The notes beneath the pieces were generated by a model, which was given only the letters and a program-made list of their open reading frames with translations, was not told the origin of the DNA and made no database searches. A stretch of DNA of 34,399 nucleotides from Aphelidium insulamus (Eukaryota; Aphelidiomycota; Aphelidea; Aphelidiaceae). Made by a program: the position numbers and the translations under genes. The stretch covers positions 1 to 34,399 of the forward strand of contig JAZDSV010000092.1 in NCBI GenBank assembly GCA_036784855.1. The letters run 5' to 3'. Of this stretch, positions 1-8,088 are shown piece by piece (the stretch's first letter is position 1; each line of letters starts with the position of its first letter).

Positions 1-1
1 G

Positions 2-172
2 GGTCGCGGGCAGCAGCATGTGTGGGTGGTTCCATCGCAAGAGTTGGTTGTTTTGCGCATCGGGCCGGCCTTGGGACGTCAGCCGATTAAGCCAGGCTTC
101 GATGTCACGTATCTCGTAAACACAGCCATTAAGGGCCTGAAAACCCCGCCAGAGACATCTGTCACTCCCTAA
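2..172 (+). CDS. Serine hydrolase (beta-lactamase family), C-terminal fragment
   Basis: An open frame runs in from the window edge and stops at TAA 170-172, leaving 56 residues. The start lies outside the window. The segment GRGQQHVWVVPSQELVVLRIG matches the last core strands of class C beta-lactamase/DD-peptidase-fold esterases, where a 'G..GQ.iyV.P..dlVVvr.G' pattern is usual. The catalytic SxxK and YxN motifs would lie upstream and cannot be checked. The role is probably hydrolysis of an ester or amide, and antibiotic resistance should not be inferred. The family call rests on one short motif. Confidence 0.6.
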   Translation, partial: GRGQQHVWVVPSQELVVLRIGPALGRQPIKPGFDVTYLVNTAIKGLKTPPETSVTP

Positions 173-183
173 CATCCATTATT

Positions 184-245
184 TTACAACTTTGACGATG
201 AGTTGTTAGCGTGGGCAGGCGTTCGCCTGCATCGTCGCGTAACAA
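184..245. promoter_or_regulatory. Candidate operator with GTTGTTA half-sites upstream of the 263 gene
   Basis: TTACAAC (184-190) and GTTGTTA (202-208) form a near-perfect inverted repeat with an 11-nt spacer. A further GTAACAA lies at 239-245. The same heptamer occurs in the promoters near 2417-2455, 3514 and 6164-6192. The spacing fits a LysR-type interrupted dyad. That assignment is inference. Confidence 0.4.
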
Positions 246-262
246 TTCTGCTGGAGATCGCC

Positions 263-1504
263 ATGACAAAAGCTTCGTATATCCCGTCCGTTGATGAACT
301 GGCCGCCGCCGCGCGCGATCTCGTGCCGCTGTTGAAGTCCAATGCCAACGAAGCCGAGGACAACCGCGATCTGCCCAAGTCGTCCGTTGAAGCGTTGAAG
401 AAGGCGGGCCTGCACAAAATCTACATGCCGAAAAAGTACGGCGGTTACGAAATGGATTGGGGCGCGCACTACGCTGTGTCTCAAGAAGTCGCACAGGCCT
501 GCGGTTCAACGGGCTGGATCGTCTCACTGGTGTTTTCGCACATCATGTGGGCGGCACGTTTTGGCGCTGAAGCGCAGGAAGAATTCTTTGGCTCGAATGC
601 CGACCCGGTATTGGGCACGGGCTCGGCCGGTGGCGGTTTGCTGACGCCGACCGAAGGTGGTTTTATTTTGAACGGCCGCTGGGGTTTCGTCTCGGGCATC
701 AACCATGCCGCAGGCGCCATGGTTGTGGCGAAAACCGAAGCCGACAAATTATTCTCGCACTTCGTGATGATGATGCCGGGCGAGTACACAGTTGAAAATA
801 ATTGGGACGCCGAAGGCCTGCGCGGTACCGGCAGTCACCACATCAACGTGAAAAATCAGTTCATCCCGGCGCGTCGCACCGTTACGCGTGACGACATGCT
901 GGGTAACAATGCGCCCGGTTCAAAAATTCACGACAGCTACGTCTACAAGCTGCGTCCCGCGCTGTACCAAAAAAGCTGGTTCCCCGGCGTTGTGCTCGGC
1001 ACCGCGCTCGGCGCGTTGAAAGAGTACTGTGGCCAAACTAAAGCGCGTATCGGCCAGTTGTTCGGCGAAGGCATTGCCGAGCAAGTGCCGGTACAAATTC
1101 GCTTAGGCGAATCCATGGCCGAGATCGATGTCGCCAAACAGGTGTTCGATAACTACCTGAAGTTCCTGCACGAGAAGGGCAAGGCGGGCGAAGACATTGT
1201 GGGCGAAGACATCTTGCGTTCACGCCGCACGGTCACAACAGCTGCGCAGCTTTGCTTGTCATCGGTTGAGCGTTTGTCGGCCATGATGGGCGTGACCGCA
1301 CAAAGCGGGCGTAACCCGGTGCAGCGTCTGTTCCGCGATTGCCGCACAGTCTCAACGCATATTGAATTGAATTGGGATCACTCGATGGCGCCGTCAGGCA
1401 AGTACCTGTTGGGCTTGAAGACCGGCGACCCGATGGTTGACGCGCCCAGCGAAGGCCCGCTGAAGGGTGCGGCCACGCGCGCGATCTTGGGCACGCAAGT
1501 CTAA
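263..1504 (+). CDS. Class D flavin-dependent monooxygenase (acyl-CoA dehydrogenase fold, HsaA/HpaB-like)
   Basis: The product is 413 residues, the usual size for the oxygenase of two-component FMNH2/FADH2 hydroxylases built on the acyl-CoA dehydrogenase fold. The N-terminal half has the family pattern 'GLHKIYMPKKYGGYEMDW' followed by 'ACGSTGWIVSLVFSH'. The C-terminal half has the helical region ending in 'RNPVQRLFRDCRTVSTH', as in the PF08028-type domain. Such enzymes take reduced flavin from a separate reductase and hydroxylate aromatic or polycyclic substrates. No reductase gene is nearby. I chose ATG 263 because GGAG at 253-256 is well spaced. A longer reading from TTG 203 has no ribosome site and would run through the operator. 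It ends head to head with the LysR gene. The substrate is unknown. A paralogue lies at 19064. Confidence 0.8.
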   Translation: MTKASYIPSVDELAAAARDLVPLLKSNANEAEDNRDLPKSSVEALKKAGLHKIYMPKKYGGYEMDWGAHYAVSQEVAQACGSTGWIVSLVFSHIMWAARFGAEAQEEFFGSNADPVLGTGSAGGGLLTPTEGGFILNGRWGFVSGINHAAGAMVVAKTEADKLFSHFVMMMPGEYTVENNWDAEGLRGTGSHHINVKNQFIPARRTVTRDDMLGNNAPGSKIHDSYVYKLRPALYQKSWFPGVVLGTALGALKEYCGQTKARIGQLFGEGIAEQVPVQIRLGESMAEIDVAKQVFDNYLKFLHEKGKAGEDIVGEDILRSRRTVTTAAQLCLSSVERLSAMMGVTAQSGRNPVQRLFRDCRTVSTHIELNWDHSMAPSGKYLLGLKTGDPMVDAPSEGPLKGAATRAILGTQV

Positions 1505-2404
1505 CTACATTTTCTTCGCGACACTCTTCGCTGCGTCAATCAACGCTAGCGTTGCGGGCGAGCGTGTGGCGTTGCGCCGGTAAGCGACAACCAGCGGCCA
1601 CGAGCGCGGTTTTAACGGTGTTGTGATTTCCACAAGCTGCCCTGATTGTAGTTCGCGCATCACGAGTTGCTTGGGCATCAGGCACAAGAAGTCGCTTTGC
1701 TCCAACCAGTTCTGCGCGAACCCAACTGATGTTGTGGCCAGCACGGGGTGCGGCGGTTTGATTTTGTCAGTTGCAAACAGTGATTTGAAATCCTGCTCAG
1801 CTTTCGGGAAGTGCGCGATTGCGATCCACGGATACTCGGCGAGCTCTTTGGGCTTGGCGGACTTTGCCTTCGCCAATGGGTGCGCTGCTTTCGCGACAAC
1901 AATGTTGTGATCTTCACACAGTCGTTCAATGGCGATCAGTTCATCGACGTCGTGTGAGGGCTCGGTGGACAACACCATATCAAGCTCACCACGCAGCAAT
2001 GCGCCGGCGAGGCGATCAAAGTCACCGCTTTCGACATACAGTCTGATTTGCGGGCGGGCCGCATGAAGTTGCGCCAGCGCGCGGGGCAGCAACTGGTTCA
2101 GCATGGTTGGCGTGGCACCCACCCGCACAATGCCGGTCTTCGTACCCAGCATGGTCGCAAGGTTGTCTTGGAAGCGGCGAATCTCAGCATCGACTGTCCG
2201 GGCATGGGGCAGTAGCAGTTCGCCAAAGGGGCTTAACGCCACCGACTGCCGGTCGCGGTCGAGCAGTCGTACGCCCAGATTCGTTTCCAGTTGGGCGATG
2301 CTTTTGCTGACAGCCTGCTGCGTCAGATGCACTTTCTCGGCCGCGCGGTGGAAGTTGCCTTCGTCCACCACGGCCAAGAAATGTTGGAGTTGCCTGAGTT
2401 CCAT
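1505..2404 (-). CDS. LysR-family transcriptional regulator
   Basis: The 299-residue product has a typical LysR layout. The N-terminal winged helix-turn-helix covers about residues 1-60 ('LRQLQHFLAVVDEGNFHRAAEKVHLTQQAVSKSIAQLE', given here in two parts: recognition helix near 27-41, wing ending 'GVRLLDRD'). A periplasmic-binding-like effector domain starts near residue 90. I chose ATG 2404 over an upstream ATG at 2446 because the family always starts close to 'MELRQL' and AAGGA lies 7 nt before it. Its stop codon abuts that of the monooxygenase. It is divergent from the aldo/keto reductase and shares a compact promoter with it, so it probably controls that gene and itself. The effector is unknown. 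Confidence 0.93.
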   Translation of the reverse strand: MELRQLQHFLAVVDEGNFHRAAEKVHLTQQAVSKSIAQLETNLGVRLLDRDRQSVALSPFGELLLPHARTVDAEIRRFQDNLATMLGTKTGIVRVGATPTMLNQLLPRALAQLHAARPQIRLYVESGDFDRLAGALLRGELDMVLSTEPSHDVDELIAIERLCEDHNIVVAKAAHPLAKAKSAKPKELAEYPWIAIAHFPKAEQDFKSLFATDKIKPPHPVLATTSVGFAQNWLEQSDFLCLMPKQLVMRELQSGQLVEITTPLKPRSWPLVVAYRRNATRSPATLALIDAAKSVAKKM

Positions 2405-2416
2405 CGCTAAGGTCCT

Positions 2417-2455
2417 TAACAACCGTTTCGCGTTATTATAATACACGAGTTGTTA
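2417..2455. promoter_or_regulatory. Divergent promoter with overlapping TATAAT boxes flanked by inverted GTTGTTA sites
   Basis: TATAAT reads on the plus strand at 2437-2442 and on the minus strand at 2440-2435, so the two -10 boxes overlap. TAACAAC (2417-2423) and GTTGTTA (2449-2455) form a perfect 7-bp inverted repeat placed almost symmetrically around them, near the predicted transcription starts. The -35 boxes are weak. A protein bound to both arms could control both genes at once. The sequence is seen directly and the function is inferred. Confidence 0.6.
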
Positions 2456-2487
2456 CCATCGTGAACCCCAACGCATAGACTGCCGCC

Positions 2488-3504
2488 ATGAAAAAAGTCG
2501 ATTTAGGAACAACCGGCCTCGCGGTCTCTGCCGTGGCGCTGGGCTGCATGAGCTTTGGCACAGACAAGTGGCGTGCGTGGATTCTCAACGAATCCGAGAG
2601 CATGCGCCTTTTGGGCAAAGCGCATGGCGCGGGCATGAATTTTTTCGATACGGCGAACGTTTATTCGGCCGGTGTCAGCGAACAACTGTTGGGCAAGTTT
2701 CTGCGTGCGTCTTCGAAGCGCGAACAAGTGGTCGTCGCGACCAAGGGATTTTATCCCAACGGCTATCCGCCCAACCTCACGGGCCTGACGCGCGAAAACA
2801 TCGTCGGCTCTATTGATGCCTCGTTGCAGCGCTTAGGCTTGGACTACGTCGATATTTATCAAGTGCATCGCTGGGATGAAAACACGCCTGTCGAAGAAAC
2901 CATGGCGGCACTTGCTGAGATTGTGAAAGCCGGTAAGGCGCGTTTTGTCGGTGCATCGAATATGCGCACGTGGCATTTGGCGAAGTCGCAGCTGGCCGCG
3001 CAAAAAATCGGCTTCCGTGGCTATGCCACCATGCAGAACCACTACAATTTGCTGTACCGCGAAGACGAACGCGACCTGATCCCGTTCTGCAATGACCAAG
3101 GCATTGGTTTGATGTGCTGGAGCCCCTTAGCGCGTGGCCGGTTAGGCCGTGCAGGGCAGGCCGCTGATACATCGCGCGGTGCGGATGACGAAGTGGCCAA
3201 CACGCTCTATGGCCCGCCGACGGACCCGATTTTGGACCGCGTGGCCGCGGTTGCCCAAAAGCATGGTGTCTCTTCCGCGCAGGTCTCGCTGGCTTGGATT
3301 ATCGCCAAAGGCATCGTGCCGATCGCCGGTGTTACAAAAGACCGCCACATCGATGATGCTGTTGCTGCTGCAGCCCTTAATCTGACGGCGCAGGATATGG
3401 AACAGCTGGAGTCGGCCTATACCGCGCGTGGTTTGGCCGAATTGCCGTGGAGTTCCAAAAGCATCAAAGATCCGCGCGAAGCCGAGCAAAACCAAAAAGC
3501 CTAA
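2488..3504 (+). CDS. Aldo/keto reductase
   Basis: The 338-residue product is an NAD(P)H-dependent (beta/alpha)8 barrel oxidoreductase. The catalytic tetrad is visible: D54 and Y59 in 'FFDTANVYSAG', K86 in 'ATKG' and H127 in 'YQVHRWD'. The cofactor-binding end is seen as 'IAGVTKDRHIDDAVAA', the usual 'P..G..k..hl.e' loop. The length and the 'GTTGLAVSAVALGCMSFG' start match the YajO/Tas/YhdN-like group. The start at 2488 is the first ATG after the shared promoter, and no strong SD is seen. It is divergent from the LysR gene, so it is the likeliest regulated target. It reduces or oxidises a carbonyl/alcohol whose identity is unknown. Confidence 0.92.
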   Translation: MKKVDLGTTGLAVSAVALGCMSFGTDKWRAWILNESESMRLLGKAHGAGMNFFDTANVYSAGVSEQLLGKFLRASSKREQVVVATKGFYPNGYPPNLTGLTRENIVGSIDASLQRLGLDYVDIYQVHRWDENTPVEETMAALAEIVKAGKARFVGASNMRTWHLAKSQLAAQKIGFRGYATMQNHYNLLYREDERDLIPFCNDQGIGLMCWSPLARGRLGRAGQAADTSRGADDEVANTLYGPPTDPILDRVAAVAQKHGVSSAQVSLAWIIAKGIVPIAGVTKDRHIDDAVAAAALNLTAQDMEQLESAYTARGLAELPWSSKSIKDPREAEQNQKA

Positions 3505-3513
3505 GGTTTCAGC

Positions 3514-3540
3514 GTTGTTACATGGCCAGTCTTTGGTCAG
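3514..3540 (+). promoter_or_regulatory. Repeated element GTTGTTAC + GCCAGTCTTT (copy 1)
   Basis: GTTGTTAC (3514-3521), then three bases, then GCCAGTCTTT and TCAG. A second copy at 6185-6211 has the same two blocks with a two-base gap. It lies about 75-100 nt before the propeller gene at 3614. A shared operator is inferred. Confidence 0.4.
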
Positions 3541-3613
3541 GAGATGGCGAAAGAGGTTGAACTCAGCCTGTTTCGGGCTTTGATTGCGCCACATAAATTC
3601 CAGGGAGGCACCT

Positions 3614-4570
3614 ATGCCTGATGATGTCGTGAAAAAACCTAAAGTTTCCACCATGCAGCCGTTTGCGGCGGGCGATCTGTTGCTCGGTGCCACCGACCTG
3701 AACGTGCCGGAAGACGATCACGCGGGCGATGGCCGCATCTTCCAGTTCGACAAAGACTACAATCTCAAAGGTATTCTCTACACCGAGAAGACAACCCATC
3801 TCGTAAAGGGCCTCACGTTTGGTCCCGATGGTTTGCTGTGGGCCTTTGACTCGGCTGAGCACGTCATCATCTGGGTCGACCCCAAAACCGGCAAACAAGT
3901 GGACCCGGGTTACAAGTTTGCGTCCCGTCCGTGGTCTTCAGCGTTCTGGGACAAGGCGGGCAATCTGTTCTTGTACGAACACATCACGGGCACGTTGGAA
4001 CAAACGCCCGAGAAGTACCGCCACATGACGAAGCTGGTGCCGGGCACCAACAACGTCGGCTTCGGCAACGTTCATAAGTTCGACAAGAACCACAAGCTGA
4101 TCAAAGAATTCAACACCGAGACCTCGACCAGCTTTGCCGGTCACTTGGGCGTCACAAGCTGCATCCTGCATCCGTCGGAAAAGTACGTCACCTACACGAC
4201 GGAAACCTCTAAGCGCATCATGCAGTATGACATCGTCAACGATAAGCAGATGCCGGATCTCTACACGCTGCCGCAAGAAGCGCGTGAGTTCATCTTCTGC
4301 TTAGGTCAGTGCAAAGACGGCAGCATTGTCGTTACACGTGGCGCCAAGTGGGAACACATCGACGAAACCGGCAAGGTGCTGGCCACCATCCCGCTCGAAG
4401 GTCCGGGTTGGGCGATCATCAAAGAATCGCTCGATGAAAAGCATGTGTTTGTGAACAGCTTCTTCACCGGCACCAGCCTGAAGTTCGAAAAGGCCAGCGG
4501 CAAGGTTGTGGCGCAGGCCCAAGTGCCGGCTCAACGCGCACTCGCAGGCTTCGCGGAATACGCTGGCTAA
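3614..4570 (+). CDS. SMP-30/NHL-like beta-propeller protein
   Basis: The 318-residue product has repeating blade-like segments. Examples are 'GLTFGPDGLLWAFDSAEHVIIWVDPKTGK', seen in full only in the sequence, 'SAFWDKAGNLFLYEHITG', 'CILHPSEKYVTYTTETSKRI' and a late 'GQCKDGSIVVT'. These are typical of SMP-30/gluconolactonase/NHL six-bladed propellers. There is no signal peptide, so it is cytoplasmic. Members of this fold are often lactonases or hydrolases using a divalent metal, but I cannot name the metal ligands here, so the function stays open. ATG 3614 is preceded by GGGAGG at 3603-3608, a strong ribosome site. An upstream in-frame ATG at 3584 lacks one. It faces the MFS gene across a strong bidirectional terminator. 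Confidence 0.72.
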   Translation: MPDDVVKKPKVSTMQPFAAGDLLLGATDLNVPEDDHAGDGRIFQFDKDYNLKGILYTEKTTHLVKGLTFGPDGLLWAFDSAEHVIIWVDPKTGKQVDPGYKFASRPWSSAFWDKAGNLFLYEHITGTLEQTPEKYRHMTKLVPGTNNVGFGNVHKFDKNHKLIKEFNTETSTSFAGHLGVTSCILHPSEKYVTYTTETSKRIMQYDIVNDKQMPDLYTLPQEAREFIFCLGQCKDGSIVVTRGAKWEHIDETGKVLATIPLEGPGWAIIKESLDEKHVFVNSFFTGTSLKFEKASGKVVAQAQVPAQRALAGFAEYAG

Positions 4571-4589
4571 TCTCAGCCATCGGACAAAT

Positions 4590-4622
4590 AAAAAAGGCGG
4601 CCTTCGCGGGCCGCCTTTTTTG
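4590..4622. terminator. Bidirectional intrinsic terminator (twin of 13932)
   Basis: The 7-bp stem GGCGGCC/GGCCGCC (4596-4602, 4609-4615) has a six-base loop TTCGCG. It is flanked by an A tract on the left and a T tract on the right, so it works on both strands. It sits between the convergent propeller and MFS genes. Confidence 0.92.
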
Positions 4623-4638
4623 TTGAGTTTTGTAAGCT

Positions 4639-6027
4639 TTACTGCGCGGGCTGCGCTTGTGGGTCTGCAGCAATCTGAGCCGCGCGCGATGTCGGCTCAC
4701 CGTGCTTAAGGCGCACGTAAATCGCAAACAGCAGCACCGAGGCGTTGATGATGCCCATCATCATGAAAGGTGCATTGTAATACCAGTGGTCGAACAACCA
4801 GCCGCCCAGGCCCACGCAGAACGCGATACCAATAGCGCCGAACAGGTTGAACACGCCCAAGATCGAGCCGCGAATGCGGGCAGGTGCTTCCTGGCCAATC
4901 AGTGCACCGCCAGCCACAACGTTTGCCGTTTCACCGCAGCCCAACAGGATGCAGACCGGGATGATCCACATGCTGTGGAACGGGTCGCCGATCAGTCCCA
5001 TGAACGCGTAGCCCAGGGTTGACAACGTGAACGCGAAAATCATCGCGGTCACGCGGTTCACCTTGTCGCAGATCACGCCCTGAAGGAACGAGAACGCAAG
5101 CGCGGAGAATGTAATAGCAACGCCGAACAAGAAGCGCGCCGGGCCAATCGCTTCGCTGGTGCTCATGCCTTGCTCGGCACCTACGGCGACGAACCAGGCC
5201 GAGAAATACGTGCCGACGATGACAACGTCGCCGCGCGTGGCAACGGCGGAGTAATAGCACAGCGCAATCTTCGGGTTTTCCTTGGCGCACTTGATGCCTT
5301 CAGCGATCAGTTTCAGGATCGGCTGACGCGCGCGTGCCGCGCCCGTGATTTTCGAAAGCCCTGCGAAGACCAGGAAGCTAACGGTGCACGAAATGCCACC
5401 CATCAGCCAGAACGCGTAAACCACAGCTTCTGCTTCAGTCACGGCGTAGCGTGTTTCAATGATGGCCGGCAGACGCGCCAACGTCGTGGCCATCAAACTC
5501 ACGCCGATGCCGTTAAAGACAGACGTAAGGCCCACCCATTTACCGCGGCTGGTATCTTGCGAGTAATCTTGAATACACGCACTCATCATCACAGGGATCA
5601 GCGCTGTGCCGACCGCAAAGATGATGCGGTAAATGAAAAGCTGCGTGGTGCTTTCGGCCAGCGGATAAACAATGTAGCCGATGCCAAGTACAAAAAAGCC
5701 GACGGCGAAAATAACGCGGCGGCCGATTTTATCGGAGAGCGCGCCGACGATGCCCATCAGCAAAATAACAACAACTTCCTGCATGCCCGCCAACGAGCCG
5801 GTCAGCTTGCCTTGCTCTTCGCGGGGGACGTTGAGAATATCCGTCAGCACGTACGGCTGAACGAAGTTCATGAACGTCATCATGGCAAGCGCTGAGCCGA
5901 CAGCGAACAAGCACGTAATAACGTTGAGATGCGTAATGCCGGGCGTGAACCAGAAGGGCCCGATTTTTAAACCCGCTGGATCCGGCGGAACATTGTGACC
6001 GCCACCAACAAAACCACCACCAGCCAT
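4639..6027 (-). CDS. MFS transporter (paralogue group A, copy 1)
   Basis: The 462-residue product is an inner-membrane carrier with about 12 hydrophobic spans. Motif A, 'GALSDKIGRR', is at residues 95-104 between spans 2 and 3. It shares unusual signatures with the carriers at 14869 and 16309: 'DYSQDTSRGKW' in the first half, 'RGDVVIVGTYFSAW' after the central loop, and 'IGQEAPARIRGSILGVF' near the end. A glycine-rich N-terminal tail precedes span 1. AAGGGGA lies just before ATG 6027. The three carriers plus catabolic neighbours suggest import of an organic substrate, but direction and substrate cannot be read. Its promoter region has two GTTGTTA sites. Confidence 0.88.
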   Translation of the reverse strand: MAGGGFVGGGHNVPPDPAGLKIGPFWFTPGITHLNVITCLFAVGSALAMMTFMNFVQPYVLTDILNVPREEQGKLTGSLAGMQEVVVILLMGIVGALSDKIGRRVIFAVGFFVLGIGYIVYPLAESTTQLFIYRIIFAVGTALIPVMMSACIQDYSQDTSRGKWVGLTSVFNGIGVSLMATTLARLPAIIETRYAVTEAEAVVYAFWLMGGISCTVSFLVFAGLSKITGAARARQPILKLIAEGIKCAKENPKIALCYYSAVATRGDVVIVGTYFSAWFVAVGAEQGMSTSEAIGPARFLFGVAITFSALAFSFLQGVICDKVNRVTAMIFAFTLSTLGYAFMGLIGDPFHSMWIIPVCILLGCGETANVVAGGALIGQEAPARIRGSILGVFNLFGAIGIAFCVGLGGWLFDHWYYNAPFMMMGIINASVLLFAIYVRLKHGEPTSRAAQIAADPQAQPAQ

Positions 6028-6163
6028 AATGTCTTTCCCCTTATTATCGAGCGCAGAACGCGGCTCAACCTGTCCCTCAGAAAGGACTATGGCCGCACGC
6101 TGCGGCCACGCCCATACACGATTCCGTTACGACCAGTGGATGGCTTGAGATCCAATGATCGCA

Positions 6164-6211
6164 GTTGTTATGCGTTTCTCAGTAGTTGTTACTCGCCAGT
6201 CTTTTATTCAG
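6164..6211 (+). promoter_or_regulatory. Tandem GTTGTTA sites and repeated element (copy 2)
   Basis: GTTGTTA occurs at 6164-6170 and again at 6185-6191, exactly 21 bp (two helical turns) apart. The second continues as GTTGTTAC-TC-GCCAGTCTTT, matching the element at 3514. It lies 135-185 nt upstream of the MFS start at 6027 and overlaps the stop codon of the Rieske gene. Confidence 0.4.
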
Positions 6212-7346
6212 CAGCTTGGCGCTCGCCCGCGTTCGCACCTTTGGCAGGCAGAAGCGGCACGGCATCAATTGCCCAACCTTTGTTTGTACGGCGCGCAGGG
6301 CTTGGAATCGCGTAGACCTTCTTGCCCTTCATCGCGTTCATTTTATCAACGTCGATGCGCCAGCCTTTATCTTCCCACTCTTGCAGGCGCTCGCGGAACT
6401 TGGTGATGACCAAGTCAGACTTCACCATCACTTCTTCGGTCGATGATTCCGGGGTTAAAGCCGGCACCAAGCGTTCCACAACCACGCGGTCTTGCTCGGC
6501 CACGGCCAAGCTGCGTTCGTACATCGGGCCATCCACCGCATCATCCAGTTTGAAGTTCCGGAACTGAACGAAGTAGCTTTGGAAATTGAACTGATCAATC
6601 GGACGCTTGAACGAATACTGGTGCGCGTGTGCAACCGGGCTGAAGTGGAGATACGTCCAGGTGTGTGCCGGGCCATGGTGGCCCGCACCGGCTTCCATGC
6701 CGCCTGCGCCCTTCACACCCTTCATGGCCGAACTTGGCAAGTCCGGCGACACAAAGGTCGTCATGGTGCCCACGCCCCATTCGCGCTCAATCACTTTTAA
6801 ATCCGGCACGTTGTAGTCTTCGCGGTCGCCTTGGTAACCCATCGACGGATGCACGAATTCAGTATGCGCGGGATCCAGCGTGTTTTCTTGGCTGCGCAGG
6901 TAGTTGGCTTTCCACGTATTGTTCATACGTGTGATCTTCCAACCTTCTTGCTGCCACTCGGGGATGTCCATCAGCGGCGGGCGTTCAGCTTCAGGCAAGT
7001 CGCCCAAGAACGCGAAGATCAGGCCGTATTTTTCTTGAACGGGGTAGGCATCAACTTTCGCGCGGGCCGGAATTTTACCGTCTTTGCCCAGCGAGGGAAT
7101 TTTGGTGCAGGTGCCGTCTTGGCCGCGGAATTGCCAACCGTGATAGGGGCACTCAATCGTGTCGCCTTTGATTTTTCCGTGCGCCAATGAAGCGCCGCGA
7201 TGCACGCAGATGTTCGAGAGAACGTTGGCTTGGCCTTTGCTGTCGCGGAACACGACCAACTCGCAGCCCAGCACCGTCACATACAACGGCTTATCGGCCG
7301 TCAGTTCTTCACTCAGACACGTCGGATACCAAAAATTGATGTACAT
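6204..7346 (-). CDS. Rieske non-haem iron oxygenase, alpha subunit
   Basis: The 380-residue product has an N-terminal Rieske [2Fe-2S] domain with C47-x-H49 ('CVHRG') and C66-x2-H69 ('CPYHGW'). The catalytic domain has 'ENTLDPAHTEFVH', giving D158 as the bridge between clusters and H161/H166 as iron ligands. D286 in 'EQDRVVVE' is the likely third ligand. The layout resembles the VanA/PAO-type single-component-oxygenase group, with homotrimers that hydroxylate or demethylate cyclic substrates. No ferredoxin or reductase is encoded nearby. I chose ATG 7346 because GGGAGG lies 6 nt upstream. A TTG at 7367 is poorer. A palindromic operator lies about 113 nt upstream. The substrate is unknown. Confidence 0.92.
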   Translation of the reverse strand: MYINFWYPTCLSEELTADKPLYVTVLGCELVVFRDSKGQANVLSNICVHRGASLAHGKIKGDTIECPYHGWQFRGQDGTCTKIPSLGKDGKIPARAKVDAYPVQEKYGLIFAFLGDLPEAERPPLMDIPEWQQEGWKITRMNNTWKANYLRSQENTLDPAHTEFVHPSMGYQGDREDYNVPDLKVIEREWGVGTMTTFVSPDLPSSAMKGVKGAGGMEAGAGHHGPAHTWTYLHFSPVAHAHQYSFKRPIDQFNFQSYFVQFRNFKLDDAVDGPMYERSLAVAEQDRVVVERLVPALTPESSTEEVMVKSDLVITKFRERLQEWEDKGWRIDVDKMNAMKGKKVYAIPSPARRTNKGWAIDAVPLLPAKGANAGERQAAE

Positions 7347-7458
7347 GCCGCCCTCCCTTTTGGCCAAACTTGGCCAGCGTTGTTCTGTATACGAGTTTAG
7401 GCGCGCCCCAGACCTGAGGGTGAGTCGGAAAAGGCTGCCAGCCGCTGTGCGGCTGGAA

Positions 7459-7476
7459 TGTTACGGAACGGTAACA
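7459..7476. promoter_or_regulatory. Palindromic operator TGTTAC-N6-GTAACA upstream of the Rieske gene
   Basis: TGTTACGGAACGGTAACA has 6-bp arms in perfect inverted repeat, the size expected for a TetR-type dimer. It lies in the 136-nt gap between the HD gene and the Rieske start. Related GTTAC/GTAAC pairs with the same 6-nt spacing occur before the MFS gene at 14869. No TetR gene is in the window. Confidence 0.5.
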
Positions 7477-7482
7477 GGATGC

Positions 7483-8079
7483 CTAAAATACGCTGCCAGG
7501 TACCGCGCTGCCGGGAATAAAGATGGTCCGCTTAGGGTTTAAGGTCACCCGCCGCAGGGCTGGCATGAAGGCCTCCAGGGGCATGGTGTCTAACCCCACG
7601 TCGAAGGCCTTTTCATCGTAGTTATCGCAGAAGCGAACGGTGCGCTCGAAATGCGGGTGTCCGCGAAATTGTTCGCGCATGTTTTGATCAAGCCCGATGT
7701 GCTTGAAATAATAATAACCCTGGAAGCAGTGGTGATGCGCCACCATCCAATGATTGGCTTCCGAAATGAACGGTGCGAGCAACGTGGCCGCAAACTCACC
7801 GTGGTTATAGGGGCCCAGCAAGTCGCCGATATCGTGGATCAAACACAGTGCAACGTATTCGTCATCCTCACCCGCACGATGCGCCAGCGTTGCGGTTTGC
7901 AAACAGTGCGTCATGCGCGAGACCGCACCAAAGCGCCCGCGCAACGGCGGCTCGCCGTCCAGCTCCTTCAAGTGCTTCACGATACGGTCGGGTAATTCCT
8001 GCAACGTCTGTGCGTTGCGGAAGACGGGCACAAGCGACTCAGTGAGGCGCGTACCGTTATCTGTAGGATCTGCATTCAT
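7483..8079 (-). CDS. HD-domain protein of the PhnZ/MIOX-like (possible di-iron oxygenase) group
   Basis: The 198-residue product has the metal-binding pattern of HD proteins: H58 ('THCLQTATLAHRAG'), H82-D83 ('IHDIGD'), H93 ('NHGEFAATLL'), H115/H116 ('VAHHHCFQGYYYF') and D155 ('CDNYDEKAF'). The extra histidines, the 'LQTATLA' helix and the late 'D..A' match the compact PhnZ/TmpB/inositol-oxygenase branch, which uses a mixed-valent di-iron centre to oxidise C-H bonds, better than nucleotide phosphohydrolases. No phosphonate genes are nearby, so the substrate differs or is unknown. ATG 8079 is 9 nt after the DUF1838 stop, so the two are probably co-transcribed. The ribosome site is weak. Confidence 0.75.
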   Translation of the reverse strand: MNADPTDNGTRLTESLVPVFRNAQTLQELPDRIVKHLKELDGEPPLRGRFGAVSRMTHCLQTATLAHRAGEDDEYVALCLIHDIGDLLGPYNHGEFAATLLAPFISEANHWMVAHHHCFQGYYYFKHIGLDQNMREQFRGHPHFERTVRFCDNYDEKAFDVGLDTMPLEAFMPALRRVTLNPKRTIFIPGSAVPGSVF

Positions 8080-8088
8080 AACTGCACT

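Noticed and set aside
203-262. TTG start 20 codons upstream of the class D monooxygenase
   Set aside because: No ribosome site, overlaps the operator, and ATG 263 has GGAG at good spacing and matches the family start.
3142-3693. 183-codon minus-strand frame opposite the aldo/keto reductase
   Set aside because: Shadow frame with no motif, crosses the intergenic region and the start of the propeller gene.
5170-5895. 241-codon plus-strand frame opposite the MFS gene
   Set aside because: It is the antisense shadow of a clear membrane carrier, with charged low-complexity content and no family motif.
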